Assembly (NCBI RefSeq): GCF_964199755.1
Contig: NW_027436227.1
Span: forward strand, 1 to 64,000
Length of the DNA: 64,000 bases
DNA from: Larus michahellis
Lineage: Eukaryota; Chordata; Aves; Charadriiformes; Laridae
Reading direction: 5' to 3'
This document shows positions 24,001 to 32,939 of the stretch, in pieces. The position numbers were made by a program, and so were the translations under genes. The notes beneath the pieces were generated by a model. The model saw only the letters and a program-made list of their open reading frames with translations, ran no database searches and had not been told where the DNA came from. Within the stretch, counting starts at the first letter, position 1. Each line of letters starts with the position of its first letter.

Positions 24001-27000
24001 GGGCATGGGGACAACAGGGATGGGGACAACAGGGATGGGGCATGGGGTGGGGACATGGCCATGGGGACAAGAGGGATGGGGACAAGAGGGATGGGGACAA
24101 GAGGGATGGGGACATGGGGATGGGGACGATGGGGATGGGGCGTGGGCTGGGGACAGGGTGGTGGGGCCATGGCCATGGGGACAAGAGGGATGGGGACATG
24201 GGGGTGGGACCATGGCCGTGGGGACAACAGGGGTGGGGACATGGGGATGGGGACATGGGGATGGGGACAACGGGGATGGGGACATTGGGGTGGGGACAAC
24301 AGGGATGGGGACAACAGGGATGGGGACAAGAGGGATGGGGACATGGGGATGGGGACATGGGGATGGGGACATGGTGGTGGGACACAGGGATGGGGACATG
24401 GGGATGAGGATGATGGGGATGGGACACGGTGGTGGGGACGTGGGCATGGGGACAACGGGGATGGGGACATTGGGGTGGGGACAACGGGGATGGGGACAAC
24501 GGGGATGGGGACAACAGGGATGGGGACAACAGGGATGGGGCATGGGGTGGGGACATGGCCATGGGGACAAGAGGGATGGGGACAAGAGCGATGAGGACAT
24601 GGGGATGGGGATGATGGGGATGGGGCTTGGGCTGGGGACAGGGTGGTGGGGCCATGGCCATGGGGACAAGAGGGATGGGGACATGGGGGTGGGACCGTGG
24701 CCATGGGGACAAGAGGGATGGGGACATGGGGGTGGGGACATGGGGATGGGGACGTGGTGGTGGGACACAGGGATGGGACATGGGGATGGGGGCGATGGGA
24801 ATGGGACATGGTGGTGGGGACGTGGGCATGGGGACAACGGGGATGGGGACATTGGGGTGGGGACAACAGGGATGGGGACAAGAGGGATGGGACATGGTGG
24901 TGGGACCATGGCCATGGGGACATGGGGATGGGGACAAGGGGATGGGGACGTGGGCATGGGACATGGTGGTGGGGACATGGGCATGGGGACAAGAGGGACG
25001 GGGCCATTGGGGTGGGGACGATGGAGATGGGACCACGGGGCTGGGAGGTGCCGGGGGGGGGACGCTGGGACCCGTCCCCGCCTCTCACTGGTGGCTGCGG
25101 TGGCCCAGTTTGGTGGAGGGGATCGTGGCCCTCTACTACCCCGAGGACAGTGACGTGGCCGAGGACGAGGAGCTGCAGGACTGGGTGGGGGAGATCTTCA
25201 CCTACGCCGTCCTGGGCAACGAGAAGACGGGTAGGGGCGTGGGGACGGTGACGGTGGTGGGCGTGGCCGTGGCCGTGGGCGCCGTCACGTCGTCCTCCTG
25301 ATGGCCGTGGTCGCGGTCCCATCCTGGTGATGACCACGCGGGGTGACGGTGGCCGTCGTGGCCATGGTTGTGGTTGCACTACAGTAATGGCCACGATGAA
25401 GGTGACTGTCATGGTGGTCACGGTCACGTCATGGTCATGGTCATGGTCACATCATCATGATGGTCATGGCCACGGTCGTGGTCATGTCACGGTGATGATG
25501 ATGCGTGGTGATGGTGGCCATCGTGGCCATGGTTGTGGTCACCCTCCAGTAATGGCCATGATGAAGGTGACCGTCATGGTGGTTGTGGTGGTCACATCAT
25601 GGTCACGTCACGGTCACGTCACGGTCATGGTCACGTTGTCCTGATGGTCATATTCATGGTCATGGTCGCACCACAGTGATGGTGACTGTTGTGGCCATGG
25701 CCATGGTGTTGGCCACGGTCCCTGGTGACCACAAGGTCCATGGTGGCCATGGTCCATGGTGACCACAAGGTCATGGCCATGGTGGTGGCCATGGTCACGC
25801 CCCAGTAACGACCGTGACCACCATCACTGTTATGGCCGAGGTCTGCCATCAGAGTCATGGCCGCCATCATGGCCATGGGCACGGTCATGGTCATGGCCAC
25901 GGGCAGGACACAGGATGGGCACGTCCGTGGTTATGGTCACAGTCATGGTCAAGGTTAAGGTCAAGACGTAGAGTGGGCACAGGCATGTCCATGGTTGTGG
26001 TCATGGTGAAGACATGGATGGGCAGGGGCGTGTCCATGGTCATGGTCAAGACACGGATGGACGTGTCCATGTCATGGCCACGGTCGAGACACGGAATGTC
26101 CGTGGTCCTGGTCGTGATCAAGACGTGGAAGGGGCGTGGTCATGGCCATGGTCATGGTGAACAGATGGAATGGGCACGGGCGTGGTCAGGGTCAAGGTCA
26201 GGACATGGGGTGGGCATGGACACGTCCACGGGCACGGTCAAGGCATGGGGTGGGCACGGGCGTGTCCATGGGCATGGTCAAGACACGGGGTGGGCGTGTC
26301 CATGGGCATGGTCAAGACACGGGATGGGCGTGTCCGTGGGCACGGTCATGGTGAAGACACGGGATGGGCGTGTCCACGGTCATGGTCATGGTGAAGACAC
26401 GGGATGGGCATGTCCGTGGTCATGGTCATGGTGAAGACACGGGATGGGCGTGTCCACGGTCATGGTCATGGTGAAGACACGGGATGGGCGTGTCCATGGT
26501 CATGGTGAAGACACGGGATGGGCGTGTCCGTGGGCATGGCCAAGACACGGAATGGGCGCGGGCGTGTCCAGGGTCACGCCAGGAGACGAGCACGTGGTGG
26601 CCACGGGGCCGGGTGGGTTGTGGGGGGTGGGCAGGGCGGGGCGGGGCGGGGCCACGTGGGGGGGGTGAGGTCAGCGCCCAGCTCTCGCCCCGCCCCCTCC
26701 CCCCCCCAGGCTTCCCCTCCGCCCTGCGCAGCCGCCCCGAGCTGGTCAAGTTCCTCACCATGATCATCTTCTGCTGCTCCGCCCGGCACGCGGCCGTCAA
26801 CAGCGGGCAGGTGGCACCCGGGGGGACGCGGGGGGACGCGGGGACATGGGGGGACACGGGGGGACGCAGGGGCACGAGGGGAGGGGACAGACCCCAGCAC
26901 CCACGCGGAGCTGCGAGGTGGCCACGGAACCACCTTGGTGGCACCTGGGGGGACGTTGGGGCACATGGGGGTTGGAGGGACCCAAGTAGTCGTGTAGGAC

Positions 27001-30000
27001 TCAGAGGTGGCCACGGAACCACCTTGGTGGCATCTGGGGGGACATGGAGGGTAGAGGGACCCAAGGAGCCACATAGGGCTCCGAGGTGGCCACAGGGTCA
27101 CCTTGGTGGCATCTGGGGGGACGTTGGGGCACATGGGGGTTGGAGGGACCCAAGTAGCCATGTAGGACTCAGAGGTGGCCACGGAACCACCTTGGTGGCA
27201 TCTGGGGGGACATGGAGGGACATGGCGGGTGGAGAGACCCAAGTAGCCGTGTAGGTCTCAGAAGTGGCCACAGGGTCACCTTGGTGGCATGTGGGGGGAC
27301 ATGGGGGGACATGGCGGGTGGAGAGACCCAAGGAGCCACACAGGGCTCCGAGGTGGCCACAGGGTCACCTTGGTGGCATCTGGGGGGACATGGGGGTTGG
27401 AGAGACCCAAGTAGCCATGTAGGACTCAGAGGTGGCCACGGGGTCACCTTGGTGGCACCTGGGGGGACATGGAGGGACATGGAGGGTGGAGGGACCCAAG
27501 TAGCCATGTAGGTCTCAGAGGTGGCCATGGAACCACCTTGGTGGCATCTGGGGGGACGTGGAGGGTAGAGGGACCCAAGGAGCCACATAGGGCTCCGAGG
27601 TGGCCACAGGGTCACCTTGGTGGCATCTGGGGGGACATGGAGGGACGTGGGGGGATGTGGGGTGGAGGGACCCAAGTAGCCATGTAGGACTCAGAGGTGG
27701 CCACGGAACCACCTTGGTGGCATCTGGGGGGACATGGAGGGACATGGAGGGTGGAGGGACCCAAGTAGCCGTGTAGGTCTCAGAAGTGGCCACAGGGTCA
27801 CCTTGGTGGCATGTGGGGGGACATGGGGGGACATGGAGGGTGGAGGGACCCAAGGAGCCACACAGGGCTCCGAGGTGGCCACAGGGTCACCTTGGTGGCA
27901 TCTGGGGGGACATGGGGGTTGGAGAGACCCAAGGAGCCACGTAGGACTCAGAGGTGGCCACAGGGTCACCTTGGTGGCATCTGGGGGGACATGGCGGGTG
28001 GAGAGACCCAAGGAGCCACATAGGGCTCCGAGGTGGCCACAGGGTCACCTTGGTGGCATCTGGGGGGACATGGGGGTTGGAGGGACCCAAGTAGCCATGT
28101 AGGTCTCAGAGGTGGCCATGGAACCACCTTGGTGGCATCTGGGGGGACGTGGAGGGTAGACGGACCCAAGGAGCCACATAGGGCTCCGAGGTGGCCACAG
28201 GGTCACCTTGGTGGCATCTGGGGGGACATGGAGGGACGTGGGGGGATGTGGGGTGGAGGGACCCAAGTAGCCGTGTGGGTCTCAGAGGTGGCCACGGAAC
28301 CACCTTGGTGGCATCTGGGGGGACATGGAGGGACATGGAGGGTGGAGGGACCCAAGTAGCCGTGTAGGTCTCAGAAGTGGCCACAGGGTCACCTTGGTGG
28401 CATGTGGGGGGACATGGGGGGACATGGAGGGTGGAGGGACCCAAGGAGCCACACAGGGCTCCGAGGTGGCCACAGGGTCACCTTGGTGGCATCTGGGGGG
28501 ACATGGGGGTTGGAGAGACCCAAGGAGCCACGTAGGACTCAGAGGTGGCCACAGGGTCACCTTGGTGGCATCTGGGGGGACATGGCGGGTGGAGAGACCC
28601 AAGGAGCCACATAGGGCTCCGAGGTGGCCACAGGGTCACCTTGGTGGCATCTGGGGGGACATGGGGGTTGGAGGGACCCAAGTAGCCATGTAGGTCTCAG
28701 AGGTGGCCATGGAACCACCTTGGTGGCATCTGGGGGGACGTGGAGGGTAGACGGACCCAAGGAGCCACATAGGGCTCCGAGGTGGCCACAGGGTCACCTT
28801 GGTGGCATCTGGGGGGACATGGAGGGACGTGGGGGGATGTGGGGTGGAGGGACCCAAGTAGCCGTGTGGGTCTCAGAGGTGGCCACGGAACCACCTTGGT
28901 GGCATCTGGGGGGACATGGAGGGACATGGAGGGTGGAGGGACCCAAGGAGCCGCACAGGGCTCCGAGGTGGCCACGGCACCACCTTGGTGGCACCTTGGG
29001 GGGACCTTGGGGCACATGGGGGTTGGAGGGACCCAAGTAGTCGTGTAGGTCTCAGAGGTGGCCACAGGGTCACCTTGGTGGCATCTGGGGGGACATGGAG
29101 TGTAGAGGGACCCAAGGAGCCACACAGGGCTCCGAGGTGGCCACGGGGTCACCTTGGTGGCATCTGGGGGGACGTTGGGGCACATGGGGGTTGGAGGGAC
29201 CCAAGTAGCCATGTAGGACTCAGAGGTGGCCACGGGGTCACCTTGGTGGCATCTGGGGGCACATGGAGGGACGTGGGGTGTGGAGAGACCCAAGTAGCCA
29301 TCTAGGTCTCAGAGGTGGCCACGGCACCACCTCGGTGGCCGCAGCGGCCTGGGGGCCGCTCCCAATCCCCCGGGGTGGCCCCGTTGGCAACCGGGTGACC
29401 TTGGAGGAGGTTGGCGGGGGGGGCCCCCCGCCCCCCACTGACCGCCCCACTTCCCGCCCCCCAAGTACGACTACGCCGCCTGGATGCCCAACACGCCGGG
29501 GAGCCTGCGGCGGCCACCGCCCCCCCGGCAGGAGGTGGCCACCCCCGAGCTCTTCCTGGCCACCCTCCCCTCCCCCCGGGCCACCGGCGCCCTCCTGGCC
29601 CTGCTCAGCGTCGTCAGCTACGAGGGGGGGGAGCCGGTGAGGAGGGGGGGAGGGAGGGACCCCCCCGCGACCCACAAGTGGTCCCGGACCCCCACGACCC
29701 CCCCCCAGGGACCCACACATTGGGGTGGGACCCACCGTGACCCCCCAAGTGGTCCCGGACCCCCATGACCCCCCCCAATGGGTCCCATGTGTCCAGGTGG
29801 GACCCACAAGTGGTCCCAGACCCCCCATGACCCCCCAGGGACCCACACGTCCCGGTTGGACCCACCGTGACCCCCAAGTGGTCCCGGACCCCCATGACCC
29901 CCCATGACCCATGACCACCCTGGAGGGGTCATGGGACCACTTGTGGGTCCCACCAGGACCATGTGGGTCCCCCTGTGACCCCCAAGTGGTCCCAGACCCC

Positions 30001-30726
30001 CTGACCCCCATGGGACCCACATGTCCTGGTGGGACACACAAGTGGTCCCATGACCCCTCCAGGGACCCACACATCCATGTGGGACCCACTGTGACCCCCA
30101 AGTGGTCCCAGACCCCCAGGGGACCCACACGTCCATGTGGGACCCACCGTGACCCCCAAGTGGTCCTGGACCCCCATGACTACCCCATGGGACCCACACG
30201 TCTGGGTGGGACCCCCATGACCCCCCAAGTGGTCCCAGACCCCCAAGGGACCCACACGTCTGGGTGGGACCCCCATGACCCTCAAGGGACCCACACGTCC
30301 CAGTGGGACCCACCGTGACCCCCAAGTGGTCCCAGACCCCCAAGGGACCCACACGTCCATGTGGGACCCACCGTGACCCCCAAGTGGTCCCAGACCCCCA
30401 AGGGACCCACACGTCCATGTGGGACCCACCGTGACCCCCAAGTGGTCCCACACCCCCATGGGACCCACACGTCTGGGTGGGACCCCCATGACCCCCCAAG
30501 GGGTCTGGGCCCCCCCCTCCCCTAACGCCCTTCCCTCCCCCCCCAGCGCCCGCTGGGTTCTCGCTCGCAGGAGCTCTTCAGTGGGGCAGCCCCACGGCGC
30601 CTCCTGGCCGCCTTCCGCCGCCGCCTGGGCGCCATCTCCCAGCGCATCCGGCGCCGCGATGGGGGGCTGCCGCTGCCCTACCCCTACCTGGACCCCGCCC
30701 GCGTCCAGGAGAGCGTCGCCATCTGA
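5841..30726 (+). CDS. ALOXE3: ALOXE3-like epidermal lipoxygenase / hydroperoxide isomerase, complete, 14 exons
   Basis: Exons: 5841-6017, 7431-7725, 9172-9256, 12220-12498, 15247-15347, 16493-16665, 18697-18843, 20926-21126, 22403-22489, 23476-23645, 25109-25230, 26710-26810, 29466-29636, 30547-30726. All introns are GT-AG and every junction keeps frame, giving 762 residues. The PLAT domain is about residues 8-158, with an acidic insertion at 104-134. A Pro/Ser-rich insertion lies at 207-259, and the catalytic lipoxygenase domain runs from about 280 to 762. Iron ligands visible are His455, His460, His639, Asn643 and the C-terminal Ile762. Human ALOXE3 is 711 residues; the extra length is in the two insertions. 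As known for the family, ALOXE3 turns 12R-hydroperoxides made by ALOX12B into epoxyalcohols for the skin barrier. Signals favouring ALOXE3: exon 1 ending in PGS, LLLLRVxKE, YAPGxPxM, FLADY, and [11 protein letters not shown] followed by PLAIQ. ALOX12B or ALOX15B is less likely. Confidence 0.87.
6018..7430 (+). repeat. ALOXE3 intron 1: ACTGGGAGGG / GGGGGGCACTGGG array
   Basis: The intron is tandem units of about 10-12 bp (GGGACTGGGA, GGCACTGGGG), shifting near 6650 to units with GAGCTCTGG and GGGTTACTGG. No gene or unique sequence is seen apart from about 40 bases before the acceptor. Confidence 0.93.
7431..7725 (+). CDS. ALOXE3: ALOXE3 exon 2 (PLAT domain, acidic insertion)
   Basis: The acceptor is gcgggcgcag and the donor gtgcgg; 295 bp, phase 0 to 1. 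It encodes [27 protein letters not shown] and [16 protein letters not shown], all standard PLAT motifs. Between TGPLG and PPTVTF it carries about 30 residues made almost only of Gly, Asp and Glu (protein positions 104-134), absent from typical family members. Confidence 0.88.
7726..9171 (+). repeat. ALOXE3 intron 2: GGGGACACCATGGGG array
   Basis: A G-rich tandem array of GGGGACACCATGGGGAC and GAGGAGGTGGGACATGG units from about 7740 to 9030, with local higher-order repeats of about 80-150 bp. The unit is the reverse complement of the motif filling intron 4. The last 140 bases are C-rich and lead into the acceptor. Confidence 0.93.
9172..9256 (+). CDS. ALOXE3: ALOXE3 exon 3
   Basis: The acceptor is gtgtcccccag. 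The donor is placed at gtacgg, 9257, because 85 bp keeps the phase 1 to 2 pattern of the family's 82-bp exon 3 and joins in frame to Trp of exon 4. It encodes [13 protein letters not shown], then a basic helix and AFQ. It links PLAT and catalytic domains. Confidence 0.75.
9257..12219 (+). repeat. ALOXE3 intron 3: ACTGGGAGGG array turning into TGGGATGTCACTGGGG array
   Basis: The first part (to about 10650) is GGGACTGGGAGGGCACTGGGA units. A block near 9371-9500 recurs at 9691-9810 with offset 320. From about 10790 the unit becomes GGGATGTCACTGG and GGGGGCACTGGGAGCACTGG. No coding content is seen. Confidence 0.93.
12220..12498 (+). CDS. ALOXE3: ALOXE3 exon 4 with Pro/Ser-rich insertion
   Basis: The acceptor is gtgcccccccag. 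The donor is placed at gtcagt (12499), the only nearby GT that keeps phase 2 into exon 5; a GT at 12503 would break the frame. It opens [12 protein letters not shown], the family's RWxxYAPGFP motif. It then runs through about 53 Pro/Ala/Ser residues, part coded by an 18-bp direct repeat at 12335-12407, and ends [17 protein letters not shown]. Confidence 0.72.
12499..15246 (+). repeat. ALOXE3 intron 4: C-rich CCCCATGGTGTCCCC array
   Basis: The array is C-rich on the + strand: CCCCATGGTGTCCCCATGTC in the first half, and CCCCGTGTCCCCGCGGTGCC and CCCCTGTCCCCATGGTGTCC from about 14000. Higher-order blocks of several hundred bp recur between 12530 and 13800. It is the reverse complement of the arrays in introns 2 and 6. 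Confidence 0.94.
15247..15347 (+). CDS. ALOXE3: ALOXE3 exon 5
   Basis: 101 bp, phase 2 to 1 (family exon 104 bp). It encodes [20 protein letters not shown] and LGRPGTPIS, aligning with the MKLRGLLDRKGSW segment of ALOXE3 proteins. A second AG four bases downstream (15249-15250) would shift the phase and is not used. Confidence 0.85.
15348..16492 (+). repeat. ALOXE3 intron 5: GGGGACAGGGGGGTTTGGGGAC array
   Basis: Tandem G-rich units of 15-20 bp (GGTTTGGGGACAGGGG), with longer blocks repeated several times (for example GGTTCAGGGGGCTCAGGG segments near 15905, 16145 and 16335). Confidence 0.93.
16493..16665 (+). CDS. ALOXE3: ALOXE3 exon 6
   Basis: 173 bp, phase 1 to 0, donor gtgaga. It encodes [20 protein letters not shown], then [18 protein letters not shown] and [12 protein letters not shown]. 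This is the highly conserved start of the catalytic core, with the HWxxDxFFGxQYLxGVNP motif typical of ALOXE3/12B/15B. Confidence 0.95.
16666..18696 (+). repeat. ALOXE3 intron 6: GGGGACACCATGGGGAC array plus about 90-bp T-run repeat
   Basis: 16690-18240 is a G-rich array of GGGGACACCATGGGGACATGG and GGGGTGTGGGGACGTGGGG units. 18280-18640 holds four copies of a repeat of about 90 bp, GGGTCCCGGGGG plus a T7-T9 run followed by G8-G10. Segments 17454-17508 and 17617-17671 have an inverted counterpart in intron 7 (20224-20278). Confidence 0.93.
18697..18843 (+). CDS. ALOXE3: ALOXE3 exon 7
   Basis: 147 bp, phase 0 to 0, acceptor ccgcag, donor gtaccc. It encodes [14 protein letters not shown], then [14 protein letters not shown] and LLPLAIQ. 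The [11 protein letters not shown] stretch is nearly identical to ALOXE3 proteins as I recall them. The exon is flanked by arrays of opposite orientation. Confidence 0.95.
18844..20925 (+). repeat. ALOXE3 intron 7: C-rich CCCCATGTCCTGGTGTCC array
   Basis: 18850-20110 is CCATGTCCTGGTGTCCCC / CCCCATGGCCCC units. 20170-20820 is CCCCATGGTGTCCCCATGTC, the reverse complement of the intron 6 array. The final 100 bases are a C/T-rich tract before the acceptor. Confidence 0.94.
20926..21126 (+). CDS. ALOXE3: ALOXE3 exon 8 (first two iron histidines)
   Basis: 201 bp, 67 codons, phase 0. It encodes [39 protein letters not shown] and [10 protein letters not shown]. His455 (of HE) and His460 (five residues later, of TH) are the first two iron ligands of the lipoxygenase core. 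Confidence 0.96.
21127..22402 (+). repeat. ALOXE3 intron 8: CCCCATGTCCCAATGTCCCC array
   Basis: C-rich tandem units CCCACCACCCACGTGTCCCC and CCATGATGTCCCAATGTCCC from about 21180 to 22340, with near-identical blocks of about 100 bp between 21370 and 21620. Confidence 0.94.
22403..22489 (+). CDS. ALOXE3: ALOXE3 exon 9
   Basis: 87 bp, the family's usual size for this exon, phase 0. It encodes [20 protein letters not shown] and LNPGGIIDQ, matching the LLxPHTRYTLxxNTxAR motif. Donor gtcagc. Confidence 0.95.
22490..23475 (+). repeat. ALOXE3 intron 9: TGGTGGCACCTGGACACC array
   Basis: Tandem units of about 30 bp, CCCCTCTGGTGGCACCTGGA plus ACACCGGGGT or TGCCCAGGT, from 22500 to 23405. Every unit carries both CAGGT-like and GGCACC elements; none is flanked by a plausible exon. 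Confidence 0.94.
23476..23645 (+). CDS. ALOXE3: ALOXE3 exon 10
   Basis: 170 bp (family 170), phase 0 to 2. It encodes [36 protein letters not shown] and [15 protein letters not shown]. The YxYRDDxLxIWxAIE motif is a family signature. Confidence 0.95.
23646..25108 (+). repeat. ALOXE3 intron 10: GGGGACAACAGGGATGGGG array
   Basis: A G-rich array of GGGATGGGGACAACAGGG, ATGGGGACATGG and GGTGGTGGGACC units of about 18 bp. A longer block with CATGGGGTGGGGACATGGCC recurs about 500 bp apart (near 24030 and 24540). Confidence 0.94.
25109..25230 (+). CDS. ALOXE3: ALOXE3 exon 11
   Basis: 122 bp (family 122), phase 2 to 1. It encodes [30 protein letters not shown] and [10 protein letters not shown]. The ALYYPxDxxVxxDxELQxW motif is diagnostic of lipoxygenases. 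Confidence 0.95.
25231..26709 (+). repeat. ALOXE3 intron 11: GGTCATGGTCAC and GACACGGGATGGGCGTGTCC arrays
   Basis: 25240-25950 is a loose array of GGTCATGGTCACGTCA-like 6- and 12-bp units. 25980-26570 is GTGAAGACACGGGATGGGCG / TGTCCATGGTCATG units of about 40 bp. The last 130 bases are unique, GC-rich sequence leading to the acceptor. Confidence 0.92.
26710..26810 (+). CDS. ALOXE3: ALOXE3 exon 12 (third and fourth iron ligands)
   Basis: 101 bp (family 101), phase 1 to 0. It encodes [19 protein letters not shown], then [14 protein letters not shown]. His639 is the third iron ligand and Asn643 the fourth; Asn here is what ALOX12B and ALOXE3 carry, where 5-, 12- and 15-lipoxygenases have His. 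Confidence 0.95.
26811..29465 (+). repeat. ALOXE3 intron 12: 76-100-bp minisatellite with 591-bp higher-order repeat
   Basis: About 30 units of roughly 76-100 bp, each with GGAGGGACCCAAGTAGCC, CTCAGAGGTGGCCACGG and ACCACCTTGGTGGCATCTGG. A block of seven units (591 bp) is duplicated almost perfectly: 27663-28253 and 28254-28844. Array 26920-29330; the rest is ordinary GC-rich intron. Confidence 0.95.
29466..29636 (+). CDS. ALOXE3: ALOXE3 exon 13
   Basis: 171 bp, phase 0, identical in size to the matching exon of gene 1. It encodes [31 protein letters not shown] and [10 protein letters not shown]. The acceptor is ccccccaag, a less common AAG. The exon is more diverged from the family after LATLP than the gene 1 exon. 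Confidence 0.93.
29637..30546 (+). repeat. ALOXE3 intron 13: GGGACCCACACGTCCATG array
   Basis: Units of about 60 bp with GGGACCCACACGTCCATGTG, GGGACCCACCGTGACCCCC and AAGTGGTCCCAGACCCCC from about 29680 to 30500. One segment near 29930-29965 appears inverted (GGTCATGGGACCACTTGTGG). Confidence 0.93.
30547..30726 (+). CDS. ALOXE3: ALOXE3 exon 14 (C terminus)
   Basis: 180 bp including TGA 30724-30726. It encodes [20 protein letters not shown], then [16 protein letters not shown] and [16 protein letters not shown]. The terminal Ile762 supplies the carboxylate iron ligand. Compared with gene 1, QESVAI replaces ENSVAI and the YPxxHF motif is lost. Confidence 0.95.
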   Translation, partial: RPLGSRSQELFSGAAPRRLLAAFRRRLGAISQRIRRRDGGLPLPYPYLDPARVQESVAI

Positions 30727-30769
30727 CCCACGGCGTGTCCCCGACCCCCCCCCCATGTCCCCAACCCCC

Positions 30770-32780
30770 CCACAGATGTCCCCAACTCCCCCCAAGGTGT
30801 CCCCAACCCCACCCAAGGTGTCCCCAACCTCCTTGGACCATCCCCAACCCTCCCCATGGTGGCCCCAACCTCCCCAGATGACCCTCCCTGAGATGTCCCC
30901 AACCCCCCCCAGATGTCACCAACCCCCCACAGATGTCCCCAACCCCACCCAAGGTGTCCCCAACCTCCTTGGACCATCCCCAACCCTCCCCATGGTGGCC
31001 CCAACCTCCTCATCCGACCCCCCCCGAGATGTCCCCAATCCCCCCGAGATGTCCCCAACCCCCTTGGACCGTCCCCAACCCCCCCCAGATGTCCCCAACC
31101 CCCCTGAGTTGTCCCCAACCACTCAAGGATGTCCCCAACCTCATTGGATTGTCCCCAACCCTCCCCGTGGTGGCCCCAACCTCCTCATCCGACCCCCCCG
31201 AGATGTCCCCAACCCCCCTGAGATGTCCCCAACCCCCCCCAAGGTGTCCCCAACCCCCTCCGAGATGTCACCATCCCCCCCCAGGTGTCCCCAACCACTC
31301 AAGGATGTCCCCAACCTCCTTGGACCATCCCCAGCCCTCCCCATGGTGGCCCCAACCTCCTCATCCGACCCCCCCCGAGATGTCCCCAAACCCCTTGAGA
31401 TGTCCCCAACTTCCCCCCAGATGTCCCCAACCCCACCCAAGGTGTCCCCAACCTCCCCGAGATGTCCCCAACCTCCTTGGAGCATCCCCAACCCTCCCCA
31501 TGGTGGCCCCAACTTCCTCATCCAACCCCCCCGAGATGTCCCCAAACCCCCTGAGATGTCCCCAACCCCCCCCGAGGTCTCCCCAACCCCCCCCAGATGT
31601 CACCAACCCCCCCCAGATGTCCCCAATCCCCCTGAGTTGTCCCCAACCACTCAAGGATGTCCCCAACCTCCTTGGATTGTCCCCAACCCTCCCCATGGTG
31701 GCCCCAACCTCCTCATCCGACCCCCCCTGAGATGTCCCCAACCCCCCTGAGATGTCCCCAATCCCCCTGAGATGTCCCCAACCTCCTTGGACCGTCCCCA
31801 ACCCCCCCCAGATGTCCCCAACCCCCCCCGAGGTCTCCCCAACTCCCCCCCAGATGTCCCCAACCCCCCCCAGATGTCCCCAACCCCACCCAAGGTGTCC
31901 CCAACCTCCCCAAGGTGTCCCCGACCTCCTTGGACCATCCCCAACCCTCCCCATGGTGGCCCCAACTTCCTCATCCGACCCCCCCCGAGATGTCCCCAAA
32001 CCCCCTGAGATGCCCCCAACCCCCCTGAGATGTCCCCAACCCCCCCCGAGGTCTCCCCAACCCCCCCCAGATGTCACCAACCCCCCCCAGATGTCCCCAA
32101 TCCCCCTGAGTTGTCCCCAACCACTCAAGGATGTCCCCAACCTCCTTGGATTGTCCCCAACCCTCCCCATGGTGGCCCCAACCTCCTCATCCAACCCCCC
32201 CTGAGATGTCCCCGACCCCCCTGAGATGTCCCCAATCCCCCCGAGATGTCCCCAACCTCCTTGGACCGTCCCCAACCCCCTTGGACCGTCCCCAACCCCC
32301 CCCAGATGTCCCCAACCCCCCCCGAAGTCTCCCCAACTCCCCCCCAGATGTCCCCAACCCCCCCCAGATGTCCCCAACCCCACCCAAGATGTCCCCAACC
32401 ACTCAAGGATGTCCCCAACCTCCTTGGACCATCCCCAACCCTCCCCATGGTGGCCTCAGCCTCCCCAGATGACCCCCCCCCGAGATGTCCCCAAACCCCC
32501 CCGAGGTCTCCCCAACCCCCCCCAGATGTCCCCAACCCCCACCCGAGATGTCCCCAACCCTCCCCAGATGTCCCCAGTTTCCTTGGATTGTCCCCAACCC
32601 TTCCCGTGGTGGCCCCAACCTCCTCATCCGACCCCCCCGAGGTGTCCCCAACCCCCCCCCCCAAGGTGTCCCCACCCCCCCCCAGATGACCCCCCTCAGA
32701 TGTCCCCAACCCCCCCCCCCTCCCCCAAGGTGTCCCCAACCTCCTTGGACCATCCCTGTCCCCTTCGTGTCCCCCCCCCC
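30770..32780 (+). repeat. GATGTCCCCAACCCCC minisatellite in ALOXE3 3' UTR
   Basis: C-rich units of 15-18 bp (GAGATGTCCCCAACCCCCC) are grouped into blocks of about 170-200 bp. The blocks are punctuated by CCTTGGACCATCCCCAACCC and CATGGTGGCCCCAACCTCC, which recur at least eight times. Confidence 0.95.
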
Positions 32781-32897
32781 CATTGTCATTGTCCCCATCC
32801 GCTCCCGCCCCCCGCCCCACTGTCCCCCCCAGTGTCCCCCGTGTCTCCTGTCCCTGCCCCACGGCGGGGGGGCGGGGATGGACACAACGACACGGGG

Positions 32898-32903
32898 AAT
32901 AAA
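32898..32903 (+). terminator. ALOXE3: Polyadenylation signal AATAAA, ALOXE3
   Basis: A canonical AATAAA (cggggaataaatgg) lies 2.17 kb past the stop codon, followed by a GTGTGCCTCGGGAG tract that could serve as the downstream G/U-rich element. Confidence 0.82.
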
Positions 32904-32939
32904 TGGGGCTCCTCTCCCCACCCCCCGTGTGCCTCGGGA

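Larger units (their letters stand above)
30727..32920 (+). other. ALOXE3: ALOXE3 3' UTR
   Basis: This tail runs from the stop codon to just beyond AATAAA at 32898. It is nearly all tandem repeat (30770-32780). Only the last 120 bases before the signal look unique. Confidence 0.75.

Noticed and set aside
26920-29330. CRISPR-like array in ALOXE3 intron 12
   Set aside because: Units are contiguous with variable lengths, with no unique spacers, and the context is a vertebrate intron.
5841-30726. Naming the complete lipoxygenase ALOX12B or ALOX15B
   Set aside because: Exon 1 end, LLLLRV, FLADY and the [11 protein letters not shown] segment resemble ALOXE3 more closely; a phylogeny could still change this.
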